Assembly (NCBI GenBank): GCA_039177555.1
Contig: JBCDFV010000060.1
Span: 1 to 21,527, forward strand
DNA: 21,527 nt
Reading direction: 5' to 3'
From: JANQGH01 sp039177555
GTDB lineage: Bacteria; Pseudomonadota; Alphaproteobacteria; DSM-16000; Inquilinaceae
Shown: in pieces, positions 15,243-21,527 of the stretch
How positions within the stretch are numbered: position 1 is the stretch's first letter
How the letters are laid out: the number at the start of each line of letters is the position of its first letter
Made by a program: the position numbers and the translations under genes
The notes under the pieces: model-generated
The model's input: only the letters and a program-made list of their open reading frames with translations
The model's database searches: none
What the model was told of the DNA's origin: nothing

Positions 15243-16176
15243 GCCCGCACTCCCGCTTGATCAGATCGCCATAGAGCGACCGGATGCGCTGAGCCATCGG
15301 GCCGGGCCAGGACGTGCCGATCTGGCGGCCGTCGATTTCGCGCACCGGCGTTTGGGCGCCAAAGGTGCCGGTGACGAAGGCCTCGTCCGCGCCGTAGGTC
15401 TCGACCAATGAGAAGGCGCGCTCGTGAACCGGGATGCCGTCGGCGCGCGCCAAGTCGATCACCTTCTGGCGCGTGATCCCGTTCATGCAGTAGTCGCCGG
15501 TCGAGGTCCAAAGCGCGCCCTTGCGCACGATGAAGAAGTTGGTGGAGTTGGTGGTGTTCACGAAGCCCTGCGGGTCCAGCATCAGCGCCTCGTCCGCGCC
15601 GGCCTTCAGCGCGTGGACCAGCGCCAGGATGCAGTTCAGCTTGCTGTGCGAGTTCAGTTTCGGGTCCTGGGTCATGGGCAGGCCGCGATGGATCGGCACG
15701 GTGTGGAGGCTTAGCCCACGCCGGATCGTGTTCTCGTCGGCCACCTTGTATTCCGGAATCACCACAATGGTTGGCCCATAGATGCTGAGCCTCGGGTCCT
15801 GAAACGGCGACTTCTTGCGGCCCCGCGTCACCATCAGCCGGACATGAACATCGTCGGTCATGCCATTGGCGCGCGCGGTCTCGTACAGCAGCGCGGCAAC
15901 CTCCTCCTTCGTCTTGCCGATGTCCAGATCGATGGCGAGCGCGGCTTCGAACAGCCGGTCGATATGATCGTCTAGAAAGGCAAAAACGCCGTTGTAGAGC
16001 CGCAAGCCCTCCCACACTCCATCGCCCAGCATGAAGCCGCTGTCATAGACCGAGACCTTGGCCTCGTCCTTGGGCAGCATCTCGCCGTCGACATAGATCA
16101 GAATGTCTGCGTTGCGCGGGTCTTCCTCGCTGTCATGGGTGCTGACGGAGGGTCGGACGGCGTCGGTTATGTCCAT
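15235..16176 (-). CDS. Class IV aminotransferase-fold protein lacking the usual PLP lysine and glutamate
   Basis: A 313-residue fold-type IV protein like D-amino-acid/branched-chain aminotransferases: DSGFMLGDGVWEGLR at 45-59, phosphate-binding Arg74 (HIDRL), VTRG at 116-119, GADEALML at 193-200, TGT at 269-271 and TPVREIDGR at 276-284. Aligned without gaps to the standard motif (DPRIKSLN...ILA), the Schiff-base Lys position is Asn175, and the Glu that bonds the PLP ring nitrogen (VAE...) is Thr208 (VNTTNSTNFF). Lys173 and Lys179 are nearby and might substitute. Transamination as usual is therefore doubtful. ATG 16176 has only a weak GGAAAG site. It lies 34 bases after the ABC ATPase stop and overlaps the GntR start, so it belongs with amino-acid uptake. 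Alternatives: a divergent active subfamily or a PLP-binding sensor. Confidence 0.85.
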   Translation of the reverse strand: MDITDAVRPSVSTHDSEEDPRNADILIYVDGEMLPKDEAKVSVYDSGFMLGDGVWEGLRLYNGVFAFLDDHIDRLFEAALAIDLDIGKTKEEVAALLYETARANGMTDDVHVRLMVTRGRKKSPFQDPRLSIYGPTIVVIPEYKVADENTIRRGLSLHTVPIHRGLPMTQDPKLNSHSKLNCILALVHALKAGADEALMLDPQGFVNTTNSTNFFIVRKGALWTSTGDYCMNGITRQKVIDLARADGIPVHERAFSLVETYGADEAFVTGTFGAQTPVREIDGRQIGTSWPGPMAQRIRSLYGDLIKRECGLA

Positions 16177-16210
16177 GTCGGTGCTTTCCGCATGTGCCGT
16201 GAGGGTCTCG

Positions 16211-17011
16211 TTAGGTGATCGCCAAGTCGGGCAGCTTATAGGTCGCGTGGCCGCGCAGGAAATCCCGTGTGCGCTGCTGTTTCGGTCGGACCAGCACATC
16301 GTCCGGCGCGCCCTGCTCCAGGATAACGCCGTCGCTCAAGAACAGAACCTTGCTGGCGACGGAGTAGGCGAAGCCGAGCTCGTGGGTGACGATCAGCATG
16401 GTCATGCCTTCGTCCGCCAGCGAGCGGATCGTCTGCAGCACTTCACCGACTAGTTCGGGGTCCAGCGCCGAGGTGGCCTCGTCGAACAGCATCAATTGCG
16501 GTTCCATGGCAAGCGCCCGGGCAATCGCGACCCGCTGCTGCTGCCCGCCGGAGAGATGGGCTGGATAGCTGTGCATCTTGTCGGCCAGGCCGACCTTGGA
16601 AAGGTAGGTTTCGGCCCGCGCCTCGCATTCGCCGCGCGGCAGCTTCAGCACCGTGCGCGGTCCCTCCATCACATTGCCGAACGCGGTCATGTGCGGAAAC
16701 AGGTTGAAGTGCTGAAAAACCATGCCAACTGTGGCGCGGATGCCGATCAGTTCCGACTCCCGATAGTCGACCTGGATCCACCCGTCGGCCCGATTGCGCT
16801 CCGTTCCAACCGGCTTGCCCGCAATGGCGATGCGGCCGCTGGTCGGGATCTCCATGAAGTTGACGCAGCGCAACAGCGTGCTCTTGCCCGACCCGCTGGA
16901 GCCGAGAATCACGACCGTCTCGCCTTTCTCGACCGTAAGATCGATGCCCTTCAGCACCTCCAGCGCGCCGAAGGACTTGCCCAGCTTTTCGATCTTCAAC
17001 AGTTCGGTCAT
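16211..17011 (-). CDS. Polar amino acid ABC importer ATP-binding protein (GlnQ/HisP-like)
   Basis: A 266-residue PAAT-family ATPase. Walker A GSSGSGKST is at 37-45, signature LSGGQ at 153-157, Walker B LMLFDEA at 173-179 with SALDPE after it, and the THE switch His near 207. The FQHFNLFPH wording at 99-107 is diagnostic of the GlnQ/HisP group. A segment at about 66-92 between Walker A and the Q-loop is longer than in GlnQ, similar to the HisP-type insertion. It lies 12 bases after the permease stop at 17024. It drives the two permeases downstream of the binding protein. The amino-acid ligand is not determined; neighbours suggest an unusual, perhaps D- or hydroxy-, amino acid. Confidence 0.93.
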   Translation of the reverse strand: MTELLKIEKLGKSFGALEVLKGIDLTVEKGETVVILGSSGSGKSTLLRCVNFMEIPTSGRIAIAGKPVGTERNRADGWIQVDYRESELIGIRATVGMVFQHFNLFPHMTAFGNVMEGPRTVLKLPRGECEARAETYLSKVGLADKMHSYPAHLSGGQQQRVAIARALAMEPQLMLFDEATSALDPELVGEVLQTIRSLADEGMTMLIVTHELGFAYSVASKVLFLSDGVILEQGAPDDVLVRPKQQRTRDFLRGHATYKLPDLAIT

Positions 17012-17023
17012 CGATCGCCGGTC

Positions 17024-17689
17024 CTATTCATGCCGGCTCAACCGGCGTTCCAGCCCGCGCACGGCAATCGCGATGGGCCAGATCATGACAAAGAAGATAA
17101 AGCCGACAACCGTATAGGTCTCGATCGGATTGAACTCGATCGTGCTGATCGTCTTGGCCTGGTGCACCAGCTCGCCAAACGCGATGACGGAGGCAAGGCT
17201 GGTCATCTTGGTCAGCTCAATCGCCCGGTTCATGAAGGCCGGGATCATACGCCGCATGGCCTGGGGCAGGATCACGCGGCGCATCTGTTCGCCATAGCGC
17301 ATGCCCAGCGCCTTGGCCGCCTCCCACTGGCCGCGATGGATCGACTGGATGCCGGCGCGATAGATCTCGCTGCAAAAGGCGGCCGTGTTCAGCGACAGGC
17401 CCAGTGTCGCGGCCGTGAAGCTGTCGATCCGAAATGGCGAAATGATCGGGAAGGCGAAAAAGAACCACATGATCTGGACCAGCGCCGGCGTGTTGCGGAA
17501 CACCTCCACGAACACGCTGGCCGGCACGTTCAGAAGCCGGTTTTTCGAGTAGCGCGCCGCGCCAATGAATAGGCCAAGAAACAGACCGATCGCCAGACAG
17601 ACGACCGCCAGCAGCACCGTATTGCCAAGGCCGGTCAGCAGCAGGCGCCAGTTGGTGAAGACGCTCTCGAAGTCCCAGACATGCTCCAT
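17024..17689 (-). CDS. Polar amino acid ABC importer permease 2
   Basis: A 221-residue inner-membrane permease of the HisM/GlnP (HEQRO) family. It opens with WDFESVFTNWRLLLTGLGNTV, has VEVFRNTPALVQIMW at about 80-94 (the RxTPxLVQ family signature) and the EAA loop GQWEAAKALGMRYGEQMRRVILPQA near 139-163 that contacts the ATPase. ATG 17689 follows the stop of the first permease with a single base between, so the two are translationally coupled. Together they form the heterodimeric channel. It is about 40% alike by eye to the first permease, as expected for an ancient duplication within the operon. Confidence 0.93.
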   Translation of the reverse strand: MEHVWDFESVFTNWRLLLTGLGNTVLLAVVCLAIGLFLGLFIGAARYSKNRLLNVPASVFVEVFRNTPALVQIMWFFFAFPIISPFRIDSFTAATLGLSLNTAAFCSEIYRAGIQSIHRGQWEAAKALGMRYGEQMRRVILPQAMRRMIPAFMNRAIELTKMTSLASVIAFGELVHQAKTISTIEFNPIETYTVVGFIFFVMIWPIAIAVRGLERRLSRHE

Positions 17690-17690
17690 G

Positions 17691-18371
17691 TCAGTGCACC
17701 GTGCCCTCGCCGGTGCGGCCCAGGCGGCGTTCCAACCGCCGGACGAACAAGCTGACCGGGAACAGGACGGCGAAGTACATCGCCGCCGCCACGGTGAAGA
17801 CCTCCAGCGGCCGGAACGTCGCCTGGGCGATCGTATTGGCCTCGTAGAGCAGATCGGCATAGGAGACGGTGGCGACCAGGGTCGTCGTCTTCATCAGCTC
17901 GATCACCCGCTCCAAGAAGGCCGGGATCATGCGCTTGACGGCCTGAGGCAGGATCACCCGGCGCATGGACTGGCCTCGGTCCATGCCGATGGCCTTGGCC
18001 GCCTCCCACTGGCCCTTCTCGATCGAGACGATGCCGCCGCGAAAGACCTCGGCGAAGAAGGCGGAGGATTGCAACGAGAAGGTCACCACCGAGGCGATGA
18101 AGGGCGTGATGTTGATGCCGGTCAGGATCGGCAGGGCGAAGAACAGCCAGAAAAGCTGCACCAGCGGTGGGGTGGAGCGCAGGAACTCGATCACGATCCC
18201 GACCGGGATGCGGATCATCCCGTGGCGCGACAGGCGTAAAAGCGCCAACACCAACCCCAGCGGCACGCCGAACAGCAGGGCGAGGCCCGTGACCTTCAGC
18301 GTGTTAACGAGGCCCAGCAACAGCAGGTCGAAGTCGCGGAAGACGACGCCGAAATCCCACTCATACCCCAT
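17691..18371 (-). CDS. Polar amino acid ABC importer permease 1
   Basis: A 226-residue HisQ/GlnP-type permease with WDFGVVFRDFDLLLLGLVNTL at the start, IEFLRSTPPLVQLFW (the RxTPxLVQ signature) near 82-96, and the EAA loop GQWEAAKAIGMDRGQSMRRVILPQA near 142-166. ATG 18371 is preceded by AGGAAC, which lies in a 6-bp inverted repeat (AGGAAC/GTTCCT, 18373-18385) that could fold and limit ribosome access. It lies 62 bases after the binding-protein stop, with a further 10-bp hairpin between. It pairs with the permease at 17024. Confidence 0.93.
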   Translation of the reverse strand: MGYEWDFGVVFRDFDLLLLGLVNTLKVTGLALLFGVPLGLVLALLRLSRHGMIRIPVGIVIEFLRSTPPLVQLFWLFFALPILTGINITPFIASVVTFSLQSSAFFAEVFRGGIVSIEKGQWEAAKAIGMDRGQSMRRVILPQAVKRMIPAFLERVIELMKTTTLVATVSYADLLYEANTIAQATFRPLEVFTVAAAMYFAVLFPVSLFVRRLERRLGRTGEGTVH

Positions 18372-18372
18372 C

Positions 18373-18418
18373 AGGAACGGTTCCTAGTGAGCGGGCGCCG
18401 AGCCATCCCGGCGCCCGC
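18373..18418 (-). other. Two hairpins between amino-acid binding protein and permease
   Basis: GCGGGCGCCG (18391-18400) and CGGCGCCCGC (18409-18418) form a perfect 10-bp stem with an 8-base loop, without a following T-run on the minus strand. Next to it AGGAAC/GTTCCT (18373-18378 and 18380-18385) forms a 6-bp inverted repeat with a one-base centre that includes the permease ribosome site. Likely roles are 3'-end protection of binding-protein mRNA and lower permease translation; both are inferred. Confidence 0.65.
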
Positions 18419-18433
18419 CGCGTGGCTGGCCCG

Positions 18434-19276
18434 TTACCACTGTTCCCGACGAATGGCCGGCACCGATGCCGGGTCGACGCCGAATTCGGTCAGGAACTCC
18501 TCATACCAGGCCTGGGTCTGCCCGGTTGTGTAGTAGTAGGCGATCACGGTGTTGACCCAGTCACGCCAGCGCGTGTCGTCTTCCTGGCGCACGCCGGCGC
18601 TGGAGGCCGATTCCCGGATTGGCGCCGGCAGCACGATCTGGCCACGCCCGATCTGCTGGCGCATGGCGATCAGCGGCGGGTGGAACAGCGAGACCGCGTT
18701 TACCCGGCCGGACTGGAACGCCGCGACGGCCTCGCCGTTCGACGGGAAGCGCAGGATGTTCGCCTGGTCCAGACGCTGGGTGACGTAGCTGTCCATCGTC
18801 GTGCCCTGGGTCACGGCGATCGAGATGTCGGCGCTGTTGAGATCGGCCCAGTCGTTGACCTGGATGTCGTCGTCGACCAGGACCGCGAGCGCGTAATAGA
18901 GCAGGGGCTGGGCCGGGAAGTCGATCGCCATCGCCCGTGCCGGTGTGGCGTCGAGCACGAACATGATGTCGATCTGATCGGCCTGCAGCGCGGCCACGGC
19001 GGTGCCCCAGGTGACTTCGACCACATCCAGGTCGACGCCGAGAACCTCGGCCATCGCGTTGCCGACCGAGATGCCGAGGCCCGACCATTCGCCCGAGGCC
19101 GGATCGAGAAAATACCAGGGCGGCGCCTGGGTGGCGCCGACGCGCAGCGTGCCGCGATCTTGGATCTCGTCCCAGGTGGACTGCGCCTGCGCCATTTGCG
19201 GTGTGCCGACCGTCGCGGCGAAAAGAAGGGTCAGCGCCACCAGCGCCGACGCCAGAAATCCGCGTTTTGTGACCAT
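18434..19276 (-). CDS. Polar amino acid-binding protein (SBP family 3)
   Basis: A 280-residue exported binding protein. The signal peptide has MVTKRG, a hydrophobic core and likely cleavage at AQA near residue 31 before QSTWDEI. The mature part begins with the family-3 sequence DRGTLRVGATQAPPWYF, followed by GLGISVGNAMAEVLG, DIMFVLDATPARAMAIDFP (Arg and Asp of the usual amino-acid site) and AVTQGTTMDSYV. ATG 19276 has GGGAGAGG upstream. First gene of the operon; a perfect TTGACA and GntR-type site lie upstream at 19329-19350. It delivers an amino acid to the two permeases and ATPase. The ligand cannot be told; unusual is the long aromatic AYYYTTGQTQAWYEEF near the C-terminus. Confidence 0.92.
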   Translation of the reverse strand: MVTKRGFLASALVALTLLFAATVGTPQMAQAQSTWDEIQDRGTLRVGATQAPPWYFLDPASGEWSGLGISVGNAMAEVLGVDLDVVEVTWGTAVAALQADQIDIMFVLDATPARAMAIDFPAQPLLYYALAVLVDDDIQVNDWADLNSADISIAVTQGTTMDSYVTQRLDQANILRFPSNGEAVAAFQSGRVNAVSLFHPPLIAMRQQIGRGQIVLPAPIRESASSAGVRQEDDTRWRDWVNTVIAYYYTTGQTQAWYEEFLTEFGVDPASVPAIRREQW

Positions 19277-19328
19277 ATCGCCTCTCCCGTGTTCGTTGCT
19301 CCGACCCTTGGAAGGCGTCAGAGTATCT

Positions 19329-19350
19329 GATTGTCAGATTGTCAACAATC
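19329..19350. promoter_or_regulatory. GntR/FadR-like operator over a perfect -35 box of the amino-acid operon
   Basis: An 8-bp tandem direct repeat GATTGTCA (19329-19336 and 19337-19344) runs into ACAATC (19345-19350), forming the inverted repeat GATTGT-CA-ACAATC at 19337-19350. Its core TTGTCAACAA matches the FadR-type consensus TnGT-N0-3-ACnA. On the minus strand bases 19345-19340 read TTGACA, a perfect -35, about 65 bases before the binding-protein start. The -10 is less clear. The GntR gene ending this operon is the natural candidate regulator. Confidence 0.65.
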
Positions 19351-19415
19351 CTATTATCGAGACTGGATTAGTGGGTCTGCGGTCGGCCGGTTGCTGATTG
19401 CGAACGTCTGATCAG

Positions 19416-19451
19416 TCGCCTGGGCCGACGGCGAGGCGTCGGCCCAGGCGA
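19416..19451 (-). terminator. Strong hairpin directly after the small membrane protein gene
   Basis: A 15-bp perfect stem (19416-19430 with 19437-19451) closes a 6-base loop and begins at the base next to the TGA of the 65-aa gene (19452-19454). No long T-run follows on the minus strand, so it may be a Rho-aided terminator or mRNA-end protector rather than a classic intrinsic terminator. It separates this gene from the amino-acid operon promoter. Confidence 0.65.
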
Positions 19452-19649
19452 TCACTCCTTATCGTCGGGCGTCTTGTATTTTCCGCTTAGAAAGAAGTCG
19501 TAGGCGCCGTAGGCGGTGATCGCGCCGAACAGGAACATCCACAACTGCTCGCCGAAGAAGATGACCTCGGCGGCGAAGGCGCCGGCCGCGATTGCGAGAA
19601 CGATCACCCGACGGTACAGCGGACGAAACCAGTCGTCATTGGCGGCCAT
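19452..19649 (-). CDS. Small two-helix membrane protein, 65 aa
   Basis: Start ATG 19649 has AAGGA about nine bases upstream and gives MAANDDWFRPLYRRV, then two hydrophobic helices (about 16-34, IVLAIAAGAFAAEVIFF, and 37-55, QLWMFLFGAITAYGAYDFF) and a charged tail ending KTPDDKE. It resembles the small DUF3329-type inner-membrane proteins of alphaproteobacteria, from general appearance only. A longer reading from 19739 exists but adds a non-hydrophobic, poorly coding N-terminus. Typical short-protein layout, with its own upstream gap (19650-19771) and a strong hairpin right after its stop. Function unknown; no clear link with the neighbouring transporter. Confidence 0.7.
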   Translation of the reverse strand: MAANDDWFRPLYRRVIVLAIAAGAFAAEVIFFGEQLWMFLFGAITAYGAYDFFLSGKYKTPDDKE

Positions 19650-19771
19650 TCGGTCGGGTTCCTTGCTAAGGTGTTGCTGTGTACCGCCTCTCAATACCGT
19701 CAAAAAGTGGCATCGCCAAGCCGATTGGCCGGCGCGCATCGGCGCATCGATGAAGGAGCGCTAGATGGGCG

Positions 19772-20764
19772 TCAGGCGGCCGCCGCAACCTTTGGCGCCG
19801 TGCCATACGCGTCGTTCAGCAAGCCGCCGAGATAGTCGGCAATGGCGCCCATGCCGCTTCGCCCGTCCTTCGCCTCGGCGTTGGGGTTGTAGTTGGTGTT
19901 GGTGTTGACGTCGTAGGTGAAAGCGCGGCCGTCGGCATCCTCGATGAACTCGATCCCGGCGATGTCGATGCCGTTCTTGGCCAGGAAGGCCTGCCAGGCC
20001 GGCACCAGCGGATGCTGGAAGTCTGGGATGATCTGGAACTTGTCGGCGGGCGCCACGGCCGGACAGACACTGTCATCCTCGTCGATCTGGCAGACATCGG
20101 CGGGGCAGAGTTCAAAGCCTTCCGAGGTGTCGACGCGCACGGCATAGACCAGGCGGCCGCCGACGAACTCGACCCGGGTGATGTAGGGAGCAGGCGCCTC
20201 GATGTAGCGCTGGACCAGAGTGATGCCGTCGATCGATTCCTCGAAGTCCGGGCTTGCTAAATGCTGTTCGAGCGCCTCGGCAGACAGCAGCAGGCGCACG
20301 CCAAGACCCTTGCCGGCGCGGTTGTGCTTCAGAATGACCGGGTAGCCGATCCTCTGCGCGGCATCGGCGATATGCTCCTTACCGATGACGGCGGCGGTGT
20401 CGGGCGTCTCGATGCCAAACGACTTCAACGCCTCGTACTGGCCAACCTTGGTAACTTCAAGCTGAACCGCACGCTCGCCATTGATCACGGTGCGGCCATG
20501 CCGGGTCAGCCAGGCCAAGACGGCGGCTGTGAACTCCGGCGCATAACGATGGCCGCGCGTGTGCGACGAGGCGCTGATCCGGTTGTAGAAGATGCCTTCC
20601 GGCGGCGGACGCGTGAGGTCAAGCGCGCCCCGGTGCAAAAACCATTCGGTGAACGGTACGTCCCGCGCCGCGAACTCCCGCCGCAACGGCACCACCCAAT
20701 CGTCGTTCTCATGGATGACAAAAACACGGGGCGCGGCCCCGGCCGCATAGGTCTCAAGCATCAT
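19772..20764 (-). CDS. ATP-grasp ligase (RimK/carboxylate-amine ligase-like), orphan
   Basis: A 330-residue ATP-grasp protein. The ATP-binding lysine and loop are in YPVILKHNRAGKGLGV (141-156, Lys146), a second adenine-contact region is VQRYIEAPAPYITRVEF (184-200), and the magnesium motif is IEFIED with YDVNTNTNYN (Glu272, Asp285, Asn287). A three-Cys stretch (Cys220, 225, 234) lies between. ATP-grasp enzymes of this kind join a carboxylate to an amine through an acyl-phosphate, often adding an amino acid to a peptide or small molecule. Start ATG 20764 has GGAGAG eight bases upstream; an upstream in-frame ATG at 20794 lies in the promoter palindrome and is not used. It stands alone with its own promoter. 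Substrates unknown; the nearby amino-acid systems fit an amino-acid ligand. Confidence 0.85.
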   Translation of the reverse strand: MMLETYAAGAAPRVFVIHENDDWVVPLRREFAARDVPFTEWFLHRGALDLTRPPPEGIFYNRISASSHTRGHRYAPEFTAAVLAWLTRHGRTVINGERAVQLEVTKVGQYEALKSFGIETPDTAAVIGKEHIADAAQRIGYPVILKHNRAGKGLGVRLLLSAEALEQHLASPDFEESIDGITLVQRYIEAPAPYITRVEFVGGRLVYAVRVDTSEGFELCPADVCQIDEDDSVCPAVAPADKFQIIPDFQHPLVPAWQAFLAKNGIDIAGIEFIEDADGRAFTYDVNTNTNYNPNAEAKDGRSGMGAIADYLGGLLNDAYGTAPKVAAAA

Positions 20765-20793
20765 GACGCGATCTCTCCAAACGCGCCGGAACA

Positions 20794-20845
20794 TCGGATC
20801 AGCCGGCGCTGATCCGAATATAGGGTAAAAACCTTCTAATTTAAT
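20794..20845 (-). promoter_or_regulatory. Promoter with operator palindrome upstream of the ATP-grasp gene
   Basis: On the minus strand TATATT (20822-20817) is a good -10; ATTAAA at 20845-20840 is a weak -35 at 17-base spacing. Directly downstream, TCGGATCAGC (20794-20803) and GCTGATCCGA (20808-20817) form a 10-bp inverted repeat with a 4-base centre, covering the predicted transcription start. This is a typical repressor position; the GntR gene 150 bases upstream is a candidate. Confidence 0.6.
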
Positions 20846-20914
20846 GGCGATTACTGCGGCGAGATCGTGATTTCATCCTGCCATACGGCAATCCGGTGGA
20901 AGATTTTGCCATGC

Positions 20915-21527
20915 CTAGCTGAGTTTCCACTCATGGCGGTCCAGCCATTCGTTGGGCTCATAATGCGCAATGTGATTGGCGACCAGGCGACGCATGAATG
21001 GCCGATCGCGCCGCTCGATCGCCTTGACCATCAGCAGATGCTCGTCCGCCGCATTGCGGACCCGCGCCTCGGACGTCCAGATCTTCTGCACGGGCACTGG
21101 CACGCTGCGCCGCAGATCCATGATCGACCGGACCAGCTCGCGATTGGTGCAGAGCTCGAGCATGGCGCCGTGAAAAGCCAGATTGGCGTTGTTCTGATCG
21201 ATGCGATCGCCCTTGTTGAGCGCGATGTTGAACGCCTCCGCCAGATCGCCGAGTTCGTAGACCGAGGCGGGCGTAGCGCGGTCGATAATGTCGTCGACGG
21301 CCGCCACCTCCAGGATCACGCGGACCTCGGCCACATCGCGCAGCCGTCGTTCGTTGAACTCGCTGACATAGTAGCCGCGGTTGGGAATGCGGTGGACCAG
21401 GCGGCGGGCGGTCAGGCTTTCCAAGGCCTGGCGCACGTCGATGCGGGAACAGCCGTAACGCTTTTCCAGGTTGATCTGCTTCAGCCAACTGCCCGTGGCC
21501 AGCAGGCCGGCATTGATGTCGGCTTCG
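20915..21527 (-). CDS. GntR-family regulator, FCD subfamily, 5' end cut by window
   Basis: Reads in frame from the right edge of the window to a stop at 20915, giving about 204 residues; the first part of the winged helix and the start are missing. Seen: the end of the DNA-binding domain (LKQINLEKRYGCSRIDVRQALESL and GYYVSEFNERRLRDVAEVR) and an FCD domain with NANLAFHGAMLELCTN and DEHLLMVKAIERRD plus HIAHYEPNEW, carrying the usual His/Asp-type ligand residues. A valine GTG at 21436 is an internal codon, not the start. It may regulate the ATP-grasp gene just downstream on the same strand, where a palindrome sits at the transcription start. Ligand unknown. Confidence 0.88.
   Translation of the reverse strand, partial: EADINAGLLATGSWLKQINLEKRYGCSRIDVRQALESLTARRLVHRIPNRGYYVSEFNERRLRDVAEVRVILEVAAVDDIIDRATPASVYELGDLAEAFNIALNKGDRIDQNNANLAFHGAMLELCTNRELVRSIMDLRRSVPVPVQKIWTSEARVRNAADEHLLMVKAIERRDRPFMRRLVANHIAHYEPNEWLDRHEWKLS

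Noticed and set aside
16174..16299. Longer N-terminus of the class IV protein up to 16299
   Set aside because: It overlaps the ABC ATPase coding end and has no family similarity; ATG 16176 begins shortly before the conserved fold.
19452..19739. 95-residue version of the small membrane protein
   Set aside because: Its extra N-terminal 30 residues look non-coding; ATG 19649 with AAGGA upstream gives a compact two-helix protein.

Overview
The window is GC-rich DNA from a Gram-negative bacterium, most likely an alphaproteobacterium. I infer this from the gene families (split CUT2 sugar-type importers, a ROK repressor, FCD-type GntR regulators, a rhizobial-style xylitol dehydrogenase) and from exported binding proteins with Sec signals. 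The exact lineage cannot be read from the sequence. The region is a catabolic/transport island: 20 protein genes that I accept, two of them cut by the window edges. I see no tRNA, rRNA, CRISPR array, insertion sequence or phage gene.

Region A (1-6702) looks like a pentose/pentitol utilisation block. A class II (fuculose-phosphate type) aldolase on the minus strand diverges from a CUT2 ABC importer (ATPase, permease, binding protein). A strong intrinsic terminator follows, then an L-xylulose reductase-like SDR. Convergent to these are an AraC regulator and a xylitol/sorbitol dehydrogenase. DCXR-type SDR plus xylitol dehydrogenase is the pair that links L-xylulose, xylitol and D-xylulose. No sugar kinase is visible in the window.

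Region B (6825-13404, minus strand) is one compact operon: ROK repressor, M20 amidohydrolase, CUT2-type binding protein, permease, YhfX-like PLP protein, CUT2 ATPase. ROK/M20 and M20/binding protein share ATGA stop-start overlaps. The transporter is of the sugar type, but the enzymes are amide/amino-acid types, and the ROK protein has lost the family zinc motif. Its promoter (perfect TTGACA, 17-bp spacer, TCTTAT) is overlaid by inverted repeats that make a convincing operator, and this forces the ROK start downstream to a GTG at 13339.

Region C (13482-19350) continues the amino-acid theme. A proline-racemase superfamily protein on the plus strand has Ser and Thr at the two catalytic Cys positions. 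It is convergent with a minus-strand operon: polar-amino-acid ABC importer (binding protein, two permeases, ATPase), a class IV aminotransferase-fold protein in which the Schiff-base Lys and the PLP-N1 Glu both appear to be replaced, and a GntR/FCD regulator. A GntR-like operator covers the perfect -35 box of this operon.

Region D (19416-21527) holds a 65-aa two-helix membrane protein with a strong hairpin after its stop, an orphan ATP-grasp ligase with a palindrome at its predicted transcription start, and a truncated GntR/FCD regulator.

The most promising candidate for an undescribed system is Regions B+C together: an uptake and processing pathway, probably for an N-acyl, peptidyl, D- or hydroxy-amino-acid-like compound. 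It uses a sugar-type importer, an amidohydrolase, a YhfX protein, a Ser/Thr-type proline-racemase homologue and a class IV protein lacking its normal PLP residues. The substrate is inference only.
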